Source of the DNA: Lytechinus variegatus
Lineage: Eukaryota > Echinodermata > Echinoidea > Temnopleuroida > Toxopneustidae
Length of the DNA stretch: 64,000 nucleotides
Direction: 5' to 3'
NCBI RefSeq assembly: GCF_018143015.1
Contig: NC_054754.1
Span: forward strand, 25,186,894-25,250,893
Shown: one piece after another, positions 32,501 to 42,900 of the stretch
Layout of the letters: each line of letters opens with the position of its first letter
Position numbering within the stretch: position 1 is the stretch's first letter
The notes under the pieces: generated by a model
What the model was told of the DNA's origin: nothing
Databases searched by the model: none
Seen by the model: the letters and a program-made list of their open reading frames with translations, nothing else
Program-made: the position numbers and the translations under genes

Positions 32501-33220
32501 TGCCAAAATTGGTCTTTGGATTGATTTGCTGTACTAGATTTTATAAGTCCAAATGTTTTGTAGAAAAGAGTGGTTGACCAACATGTAATTAGAGTATACA
32601 GTATCTTAGTATTCATATTTATAAATATATCATATTATATCTGTCTTGTATTTTAGCTTGTATGTTTCATATAAATAGCATGGATGTATTGTGATAGTGA
32701 TTTTTGTTATATTTTTATCATATGTGAGAGGTGTATCTTTGCTGCAGGCTACCCTACTTGCTTTATAATGAATCTGTATCAGATATGTTGTAGAGGATAA
32801 TGTTGATTGTAGAGTCTAGTAGAAGAGTTATTGCAATCGTCTCTCTACAGTTGTAATTTGATCAGACAATGGTGACTATATTATGTTAAAGCTGGCTATT
32901 TTTTATTCAGTGATTTTATTGCTTTGTCACAGAAAAATGTGGCTAACAAGCCTAGACTTGACAGATGGAGAGCAATCTGTAGTCCCAAAATGTTGGACCA
33001 ATGATGAGCATCATACAAGCCAGTTTGGTGTACAAGTCTAGTTTGCTTTTAATCAACACTTCATTAGCCATTATTCCAGTTTCAAAGAACCTTTAATTCA
33101 AACCACGATTGTGTTAATCCATTTTTCATCAGCCATAAGAGCAAATGTCTTTCAAAATGTAAACATGAATTGTTGAAAACAACAAAATTTGGAAGACAAT
33201 ATGGCAGTTGATTATTATTG
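29560..33220 (+). other. Probable Flower 3' untranslated region and downstream sequence
   Basis: AT-rich sequence with no coding exon I can support. Its first 200 bases include a MITE-like stretch (about 29640-29770) ending in an ATGAAAC-type inverted end. AATAAA motifs occur near 29728 and 31208 and could be poly(A) signals. From about 29800 to 33200 I see no transposon ends. That suggests a long 3' UTR, but it is not proof. Confidence 0.4.
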
Positions 33221-33334
33221 CTTGGAAAAAAGACCCTACATGCCTGTCTGTAATGCCATGGTTATTTACTAATTTCTCAGTGATTACACATTTTCATCAG
33301 AATCATTTGGCACATATATAATGCATACAGACAC

Positions 33335-33732
33335 TTAAAGCTAAATTACAGTAGTTGCAGTAAAACACTGATTTCGTGAGAAAGTCTGTAAAACCAAGGT
33401 TAAGTATTACTATATCATTGTCGATCTAGTACAGTTACATAAACTGAACTTTGTGAAATCATTAAATCTAAGCTGAAAAACAATCACACTGAAGATCGCC
33501 AACACAGATAGGCACACGTGGGACAGTGTATATTATATTGCTGGAATAAAGACCCGACGGAAGTGCCCGAATCCGCGCTTATTTTGCTTATTTCTCAGCA
33601 ATTACACAATTTCTTCCAGAATCCTTCGGCACATATTTTTTATTCATGTAAACAGACACTTGGGTGGTCATTATATTGGATTCTGTAAAAAGTCATTTTG
33701 AGATCATTACCAAAAGTGGCAGTTATCTTTAA
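33335..33732 (-). mobile_element. Short TTAA-ended repeat, copy 2 (inverted)
   Basis: Reverse complement of the 27303-27704 element over its whole length with scattered differences (shared landmarks GACCCGACGGAAGTG and CACGTGGGACAGTGT). Another degraded piece of the same family adjoins it at about 33224-33334. Confidence 0.65.
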
Positions 33733-34711
33733 ATGGTCATTTTACACCTGGCATTTATCTTTAATCAAAAACTTTGTGCAGTGCACATAAATTACATCCA
33801 TGCTTGCAACATTTATTCGTTTGCACACCTAGAAGGATTTTGTTTTAAAAGGTTAATGTTCTTGAAATGTATATTCATCAAGAGAAAATTAATTTCCTAT
33901 CAACATGAATATAGAATTTGAAAAATCGTTGTATATGTATAATTATAGCTTTCAGTTTATACGGCCAAGGCGTTATTGTTGAACAAGTGATTTTTATTTT
34001 TATGTGCATTATGTAATTGTGATGTGCGATCATTGTAATTAAATTACATGTGAAGGCCACCGCACACCTTACGATTGGTCTGCGGCCCGATATTGGAGTA
34101 AAACGTAGTAGAATTTGATGCTAATATTGAAACATGGAATATCTTACTGTTTAATGTTCTAAATAATTGTTTTCGAATACCAATATTCAAATCTGTGTCT
34201 ATGTTATAATCCTTATTAGTATAAAATCAAATTCAATATCTAGTCATAATGACATCATAGCAATTGTACGATTGGCTACGATTTTAATCTGATTTGGCCT
34301 TTTCTCCAAAATGAAAGCTTGCAATCATCCAAAATTGTGATCATATTACTTACATGTAGTGTTCTTTCAATTAATATGGGCCTCAAGCAAAAAGACACTT
34401 CATTCATATTGTCAGAAAATGAACAAAATGAGATTTGTTCCAAATTCAGATCATGGACCAGTCGTAAGGTGTGCGGTGGCCTTAAACAAAAATGCAATTA
34501 CTTTTTGTCAGAATCTTGCTGAGTACATTGTAGATACACCTGTACCTTTATAAGAACTGAGGCCCATAGCAGAGAGATTTGCAATCAATCACAATTCCTA
34601 ACATCAAACACAACTTGACTTTCAACCATTGAAATGCCTGTATAAGGGACTTGCGATTGATTTTTCTGTTTGGTTGGGTTTAAATGCAATTCTTTCTGCA
34701 ATGGGCCCCTC

Positions 34712-34883
34712 GGGGGCGTTTCATAAAGGTGTTCATAAGTTAAGGGGACTTAAAGATTAGAACGTCTGATCCTATTTTGTGGTAAATGATATTCATCATT
34801 AAATGCTCGTTGATTATTTAGCGCATAAGAAAGGTTCACCAGTCGCTCTTAACTTATGAACAGCATTATGAAACGGCTCCCTG
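34712..34883. mobile_element. MITE, CATAAAGCTGTTCGTAAG family, copy 2
   Basis: Left GTTTCATAAAGGTGTTCATA, right TTATGAACAGCATTATGAAA. Somewhat diverged. Confidence 0.7.
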
Positions 34884-35599
34884 GGCTGTTTTGAGCAAAT
34901 GAAAGGGCGGGGCAATTTTATAGCAAAGAGAGTGGCTTGAGAGCGATGAATATATAGGATTAAACAAAATGACATGTATGTATTGTGAAAGGAATAAACA
35001 AGAAGTTTAATAATATTTTTGAGAGGAAGACAGGATAGTTGGGTCATCTGGAGCACTTCTGTGATCGTGGAGAGCAAAGGTCAGTTTCTTGACAGGTTTA
35101 TGTTCTTTTGGCTATAAATTACAAAAATTAGCAGGTATATTCCAGAGTGGATAAAATTCAGGAGAGCCAAATTTCAAAATGGCCGCATCAAGGAACACAA
35201 AACTGTTGAGAAACGGACCTTCATCTCCACTGTCACGGAAGTGCTCCAGATGACCCAATGAAAGAGTGACACTAGCGGGGGGGGGGGGGAATCATGTTTA
35301 TCTACAACCAACCTTTCTACTAACCATTTGACTTATTGATATTTACCCCATTTACCATTTGTCAAATTTTCAGTTAGCCTATACCCATCTAATATCCACT
35401 TGGTGTGTCTACATGGTTATATGAACTGTTAATGAACTAAATTTTAGTTTGCACAGTTACAAAAACTGGATAGATGAACTGTTTATGAACCAAATTTTTA
35501 TTTGAAAAGTAAAAATAAATAAGTAGGGAAAGTGGAAATTAGACCAACTGGGAATTAGACCAAATGAGAACGAGACTAAGAATTAGTACTCAAGAAGAG

Positions 35600-35980
35600 T
35601 GGGAAGGAGAAAAGAGATAATTTGTGAGAAATGAAGGATTGGAAAAAGGAGAAGGAATAGAAGAGAGAAGAGCCTCAAAATAAAGGGAGAAGTAAAGAGA
35701 GAATAAAAAGAGTGGAAGAGGAAAAGATAAGGGGTGTAAACAAGGAAAACAGAGGAGCAGTCTAAAAGGGGAGAAGGGGAAAAGTACAGAGAGAATAATA
35801 GAGAGAGGCAGGAGTTAGAAGAGGAAAGAAAAGGGGTATAGAAATGGGAAATAGAGGAGTCTGAAAGGTGAGTCAGAAGAGAAGGGTATTAAGAGAAAAT
35901 GGAAAGAGAGAAGATAGAGAGGGGGTGAAAGAGGAAAAATATAAGTGGTGTAGAAAGAGAGGCATCTCACATGGGAGGTA
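35600..35980 (+). repeat. Polypurine low-complexity tract
   Basis: About 380 bases rich in GAGAAGAGG/AAAGAGAG on the plus strand, ending at the target duplication of the hAT-like element at 35992. It has no reading frame of interest. Confidence 0.75.
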
Positions 35981-35991
35981 AAACAATAGAG

Positions 35992-38900
35992 CAGGATTTC
36001 TCAAACCTTTTCTTTGAAGGGCCAGATGAGACTCCAAGTAAACCTGAAAGGGGAAGGGTGAAGTGGATACTTAGAAAAAAAATTGCGTGAAGCGCAAAGA
36101 CCCTCGCGGTCGTAGATGCTCTCTTGTGCAATCTGGCCTTATTTGGGGAGCATTTAATCCAACAAATTTATTTATAAGTTTCATATGGAATGCAGGCGAA
36201 ATTAGAAAAGATTTCAAAATACAGCAAGAGTCAACATTCATGATAACAAAATTGTAGTACTTTGTTAAACATGTTAAAAAGAATCTAGATTGTACCTGTA
36301 CATACTTGGTATTGGGGAGACAGATAATGTCTTGAAGTATCAATATTTTTTGTAGTCAAGGTAGATTGAATAATAGAGCATGTCTCTTGTATACTCTAAG
36401 AAGGATGTCAGTCTTCTAGTCACTTTCAATATGGGAAACATGACAGTCTGTCAGCAAACAAATTGCTTGAACCTTTGCACAAAAGGTGTAATTGCCAGAC
36501 CAAGGCACTGGTGTAAATATTCACTGGTCAGGCAGGGGCAGCGGAAGCAGTGGGGGGGGGGGGGGTGTTACACCCACAAATGTAATAATCGCCCACAAAT
36601 GTAATAACGCCCACAAATGTAATAACACTTTACCCACAAATGTAATAACGCCCACAAATGTAATAACACTTTACCCACAAATGTAATAATGACTTTACCT
36701 ACAAATGTAATAAATCTGAAGTGATTTTTGGCGAATTCGTTCTAAACTAATATCCTATATTAATGCGCTCATATAGCACAAAAGTTCAAAGTCTTTTTTC
36801 CAGACCCGGTTAATGAAATATTACAGTACAAGTCCAAGTCTTTTTCCAGACCCGGTTTTTCAAAATTATAATATACGTCCAAAGTCTTTTTACCAGACCC
36901 GGTTGTTTCAAAATTATAATATACGTCCAAAGTCTTTTTTCCAGACCCGGTTAATTCAAAAATTATAATGCAAGTCCAAAGTCTTTTTTTCAGACCCGGT
37001 CGTTTCAAAAGTTATAATATACATCGGTGAGGGGTAAAGACAACACTCTAAGTCCAATCATTTTAAGTGGGTTTAATTTTGAAGATTGGTCTCAGCTGTC
37101 TTTTTTTTCAATATTACTTTATCTCTTAAATAACTGGGTCCAGACGATTATATTAAGCATAATACTCGTGTTATTCCACAAGAATAAGAATATGAGTCTT
37201 TTGTTTTTAGGATTGTTTAAATCATTTTTAAATCACCGGATCTGGAATAAAGACAACGCTCTAAACATGTGCTTTTCTACATGCATGGTCTTAATTTGGA
37301 GAATTGTTGGTTCTTAGATTCGTTGTTTGGGGTTGAGTTTTATTGATTTTTTATTCCTGAAATAATTGTGTCTGGAGGAAAGTCGATCTTCGACAATCGG
37401 TCTTCATGTTATTCCACAGTAATTAGATTATTGGGTATTCGTTTTAGAATATTTGTAAAAATTATTTTATTTTTCAAATAGTAACCAAGTCTGGAGAAAG
37501 GATGTCTGCTTTACCCACGCGTTATTACAATGTTTTGTAGGGGTAGTAGTATTATTTTAAAAAAGACATATTTTTACTGGGTGAAACTTTGGAAATTTTG
37601 TCTTAGATTCGAAGTTTTTCAGTTACTTTTTTTAATAGCCGGGTCTGGAGGAAAGAGTACGTTTTAAAACTCGTGTTATTCCACGAGAATAAGAATATAA
37701 GGTCTTATGTTAGAAGATTTTTTCGTAACTGTTTTAGGTCTGGAATAAAGACAACACTCTAAACCTCTTTTAAAACAGGTTCTTAGGTTGAAGGTTTGTT
37801 TGGTCTTAGACTGATTTTTTTTTAATTCTTACTATTAGCGTTTTTTTTTTTTTGAAGAAAAAAATGGTCGGGCTGAAAGACTACGCTATATCCAGCATTA
37901 ATAAGATTATGGGGTCTTTATACTGTTTTTAAACTGTTATTCATAATGTTTAAATAACAGGTAACCGGGTCTGGAGAAAAGACTACGCTTGATTCTCAAT
38001 TTACTCTTAGTGCATATATTCACAATATACACCGTATAAGTTGAAACAACAACAAAGACATTAATTCCACCAGTTTTAATTAACTGGGTCTGGAGAAAAG
38101 ACTAAGCTCGATTCCCATTTTTTCCACAGGAATATCATTATCGTATCTTAGTTTGGACTTATATTGTAAATTTTGAAATAACTGGGTCAGGAAAAAGACT
38201 TTGGACTTATTAAAATTTTGAAACAACCGGGTCTGGAAAAAGACTTTGGACTTATATCACAATTTTTTAAACAACCGGGTCTGGAAAAAAAGACTTTGGA
38301 TTTATATTTGTACTTTGATGTTTTATTAACCCGGTCTGAAAAAAAGACTTTGCACTTTTGTGCTATATGAACGCATTACTAGAGGATTTTAGTTTAGAAC
38401 GGATTCGCCAAAAATCCCTTCAAATTTATTACATTTGTGGGTAAAGTCATTATTACATTTGTGGGCGATCAAAAATTATTACATTTGTGGGTAAAGTGTT
38501 ATTACATTTGTGGGCGTTATTACATTTGTGGGTAAAGTGTTATTACATTTGTGGGCGTTATTACATTTGTGGGCGTTATTACATTTGTGGGTGCAACAGG
38601 GGGCTGAAGCCCTCCTTTTTTTTCCCAAAACCATGTAACGTAATGACCATATGATTGTGATTTTTTGCATGGCCAGCCGCCCCCCCCCAACTTTGAAAAC
38701 CGTTCCGCACTTCCCTGTCAAGGTATGAGTTAGTTCTTTACAATGTTCATTGTGGAAAATGCACTTTCACACCTGTATGTAGATCCAAACATGGTGAGAA
38801 CAGCACTGGTCATCTAATAAGAAAGTAGACAGAACAGACTCCACTAAACTTTGTTTAAAAGTCAAATTAATTTGACTGCCATTACTACATGGATACACAA

Positions 38901-39027
38901 TATATAATCATATTGAGCTATGTTTCATATTGTGACTTAAAAGTGATTAAAAAATTATAGCAGAGTCTCGCGGGCCAGATTGAGAAGCTCCTTAGGCCTG
39001 ATCCGGCCCGCAGTTTGAGAACCCCTG
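35992..39027. mobile_element. hAT-like DNA transposon carrying a nested element
   Basis: The left end is CAGGATTTCTCAAACC at 35992 and the right end is GTTTGAGAACCCCTG ending at 39027. Flanks CAATAGAG (35984-35991) and CAATAAAG (39028-39035) give an 8-bp target duplication with one mismatch. Ends of the CAG...TCTCAAAC type followed by GGGCC are typical of hAT elements. No transposase frame remains. A 2-kb inverted-repeat element sits inside. Confidence 0.78.
36566..38598. mobile_element. Nested 2-kb element with long inverted repeats made of short repeated boxes
   Basis: The ends are TGTTACACCC and GGGTGCAACA. Both arms, roughly 450 bp each, start with arrays of the 16-bp box CCCACAAATGTAATAA: seven copies on the left (36572-36712), eight inverted on the right (38425-38592). 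The boxes are separated by CG or ACTTTA spacers. Next come about five copies per arm of a second box, AGTCTTTTTCCAGACCCGG. Degenerate inverse copies of that box (GGGTCTGGAGAAAAGACT) recur about every 100 bases through the middle (37130-38350). No protein is encoded. It is probably a non-autonomous DNA transposon of a family I cannot name. Confidence 0.7.
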
Positions 39028-39479
39028 CAATAAAGGGAATAGAATGAAAGAGAGAAGGGGTGGTGGAAGAAGAAAAGAAATGGGGGAGTAGCATGTATAG
39101 GAGTATCTTTTCCATTTTGGTGGCCATGACTAGGGGGAGGGGCTTCCAAAAACAAATAGAAGCATTGTCAATAGGTCATGGAATGAATCATTGCATTGCT
39201 CTGTCATTAGGTATATTTGAAGCCCCAGTTAAGAATTACACACAAAAAAATGAACAATACTAGCTTGGATGATTTTTATAATAAAATACAAGAATAATAT
39301 ACATATATATATTTCTCTACATCTGTGTTTCAGGCGATTTTGTTGTCTTCTTTCGTTGTTCGTAATGCGCCTTAACGCCCTCTTCCTTCGTCTTTATGTC
39401 TATATGTGTATTATGACGGAATAAACCCATTCATAGACTTCGCCATTTCTTGCGTAGGATGTAGGCATATACATAAATC

Positions 39480-39600
39480 TTAGCTCTTAGCGCGTTGTTT
39501 TTTACGCTTTGCATTTAGCGCAATGCGTTTCTTGGTGTTGACTAATAAATTCATCATTTCCTGATGAAGCCCTATGGGCAAAAATTTGATCAACTTTTCT
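39480..39600 (+). other. Degenerate hammerhead-like motif in an unclassified repeat
   Basis: CTGATGA at about 39561-39567 is followed by GCCC-TAT-GGGC as a stem and then AAAA where the hammerhead consensus has GAAA. Such cores occur in Penelope-like elements and retrozymes. The changed G implies an inactive remnant. The element borders are unknown. Confidence 0.35.
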
Positions 39601-39630
39601 ATCTACGGTTGTTTTATTAACATTGTATTT

Positions 39631-39635
<5 letters not shown>

Positions 39636-39670
<35 letters not shown>
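39636..39670. repeat. (TA)n microsatellite
   Basis: Uninterrupted TA dinucleotides following TTTGCTT. A shorter one lies at 42040-42050. Confidence 0.9.
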
Positions 39671-39771
39671 TACTCATTGTTCATTAACTGATCTGCACCA
39701 AGAAGACAAAGAATCAATAAAAATATTGGAAATTTGCCTGCCTGTTAATTGAACTCGGTCTCATCTGGCCC

Positions 39772-39843
39772 GCCTCCGTGGTCAAGTGGTTAAGGCATTG
39801 GCATTGAGAACCAGGGACCTGGGTTCAATTCCCGGCAGAGGCA
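39772..39843 (+). tRNA. tRNA-like sequence (72 nt), probable pseudogene or SINE head
   Basis: It folds as a cloverleaf: acceptor GCCTCCG against CAGAGGC (one mismatch), D arm GTC...GGC, and T arm CTGGG-TTCAATT-CCCGG. The A box TGGTCAAGTGG and B box GGTTCAATTCC fit RNA polymerase III signals. The anticodon stem has a C-A mismatch below the loop ATTGAGA, which would read anticodon TGA. The weak anticodon stem and lack of a long variable arm argue against a functional tRNA-Ser. A genomic copy of a tRNA-derived repeat is more likely. Confidence 0.5.
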
Positions 39844-39929
39844 TATTTTCAACCTTTGATCCAGAATGAATGACTGCTCTGAGGGACCTTGAGTGAAGCT
39901 ACGCATCTATTATTCTCTCATTTTCATTG

Positions 39930-42900
39930 TTGTTTTAGGTTTTTCAGGGCCCAAGGTAAAACAGAATTTAAAATAAATTATAAGACTTCAATGCACCACA
40001 CCTGAAAATACTCAACATTGGAATATGTACAGTGTTTTTATTTTACCTGGAAAATCTATGCTACATTGCATTATTGAATTACAATGTGGGTGAAATAATG
40101 ATCACTTCTATTAATAGTGATCATACATATTTAAAAAGTTATCTAGGATTCTAAAAAATTATTCCTCATCAAAATATACCACCATATTGAGTTGTAATTT
40201 TCATTCCTGAAACTGCCCCAAACAATAATCAACCATTGCATCAAAAGTAATTAAATCTATAAAAAAAAATCCCCAATATCACTCCTCTAAAACACAGCAC
40301 ACAATCAATTCAAGTCTAATAAACTCCTCTCTAATTTCATGGCACGAATAGCAACAAGAGAACAGATAAATCAATATAGCAAAGCAATAGTATGACATTA
40401 GTTTAGAATGGATAATACACAAAAACAACAAGAAATATCAAACAATTATGTAATTTTTGGAGTGTTATTTAAAGACAGAGATGAATTTTGGAGTTGACGT
40501 TAAAAGCTTCAACAACTGTATACAAAAATATGAAAAGATTTTTTTTCTCACAAAACCAGATGTAGACACCAAGAAAAGCATAAAACAATGTACAAGTAGC
40601 ACTCTACGAATTTGATATTATATCATCTGTTTTGAGTCAAAAGGGCACTCATGCCTCTGATTTCATTTGGAGTTTATGTCCTTTTAACTCTGATCATGAC
40701 CCTGTTTCACAAAACCTGGTATGATAAAGTTATAAGAGTATTTTATTGGGTGAGAGGAATTTTACATGTAATCTTCACATTGAAAAAAGTTTTATGAAAC
40801 AGGGCCCCAAAATATATAGCATAAAAATACAATTAAAAAAAAATAATCATGGCAATTACTATAAGAATGTTCCAATCAATGACTAACTTCATAAAATATT
40901 GATGCAAGTGATTTCGAATAATGTGTGCATGGCAAGTAATGCCCCACCCCCTTACGAATAAAAGTACACAAGATTTCTAAGATTTCAATTAATCTGCTTT
41001 CACTCCTGCAATTGGCAATGTTATTTATTCATTGTTTTTTTTATATTATTCATAAGACATAGATTGAAAAAAACTAAATATGGATATAATACAAGTAAAA
41101 ACTAAAAAACAAATATAAGATTTCATTTAAACAGGTACATGTACCAATTTACATTTTCAAAAGGGATTTCACTGTTTTCATTAAATTGCCAGCTTAGAGC
41201 GTGCAATGGTTTCGCTTTCATATGGAAACAACTTTCATTTAAGAATGGCACAGCATACATGTACTGTACTGGAAAGAAAATCATTGGTTTTTGCAGTACA
41301 TTAAAAAAATATGTTTTAATTATATCTGATGTGTAATTGCTAGCATTCAACATGTTTTTATGAGTATTATACTATTTTTTTAGTTTTACGTATAAATACA
41401 TTTCTAAATAGGTCCTTGAGACTTGCAAAATGACAAACATTGCAGTAAAATGTGCCTTTAAAATAAATAGATATATTAACAATCCAAGCTCATTGTTTAA
41501 CCTGTTTTAGGTCAGAAGCTCTCTTCTTCACAAAAAAAAAATCAAAATCAATATCTATGATACCATCACTGAGCAAGACCAGCTTGTACAAAAAATAATC
41601 ACAGCATTATAAATGAAAGAAGTGTGTCTCTAACACAGCCCATAAATATTTGTTTCTTAAAATCTACAGAAATTCACCCATGAAAATGTACAAAACAATC
41701 CAGCAAAAAATGTACAAACTGTTAAAAAATATCTAAAGTAATGGCTAAAATCAAGATATTCATTTCCAGAAATAGAAGGGTTTTCAAAAAGTAAGGAAGG
41801 AATTTTGAACAATTACTTCCTGAAAAGAAATAAGTATATTAGAATTTTCCACTACAACAAGACAAATACGTATAACCTGTGTTGGAATACATCAAGAATA
41901 AAAATGCAAATAGGCAATGATGATTAAGTTGTGTCATACAGCAAGCAAAAATCACTCCAATGTGTATCACTGAATATAAAAATTTTATTCCCTAAATAAG
42001 AGCAAAAGCAAAGAGAGTGTCCTTTTGTTTTCTTTTATATATATATATATTACATACATGTATTACCCACTTGGAAAGCCAAAACATCACATGATTTTGT
42101 AAAATAGTTAATACAAGATCTTGACTCAGACAAAAAAGGGAGAGCGGTTGGTTTTATTGTCTGTTAACAATCATTTCATTTCAAATTTGATAAATATACA
42201 AAAAAATAATAAAAATACGCATTTTAAAATACCATTAGCATGAATGTTAAACAAAGATTAAGAAATAATTGTTGTGATATGTTATTAACTGTTATTCTTT
42301 GCTAGAGCAGCCTTCTTACAGCAACTTAAAAAAACTCTATTAATCAAAATTATGAAAAAATAACCACCATCAGTTCAAACACTGCAAAGAATCAATTTTG
42401 CTGACAAAAATTGACATATGTGTATTACACTAAAATATTTGTCTAACACAGTTTTGTATAGTTTGAAACATACAAATTTTGCAAGTGAATATAAACAAAG
42501 CATCAATTCCAAGAGATAGATCTGTACCTGGTTTACATAATAGATGACCGGACAAAATTGTAACTTGAAAAGTGAATAAGAACTGCCCCCTAGACCTTTT
42601 TTTGTAGATACTATGTCTTAAAATACCTCATTAATGAGTGAATCGTAATTCTTATTGATAGTTTTCTCAATAGCACTATGAGAACATGAAAGAATAAGAA
42701 TAAAACACAATACAAAAGTATTCTGAACTCTGTTATTGTGATCTTCATGAATATTGTTTTTCTTTGACAATATTTAAAAACATTAAAAACAATTTCTTTA
42801 AAACGACTGATAATAATACTAAACACAGCATTCAGTATGCGCCATCTATCCAGTAAACTATTCCGAGGCGCAGACGCCAATGTGAAATATACAGTGATAT

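Noticed and set aside
36572..36712. CRISPR-like look of CCCACAAATGTAATAA repeats
   Set aside because: Spacers are only 2-7 bases and themselves repeated, the array is mirrored at 38425-38592 as transposon arms, and the host is a eukaryote.
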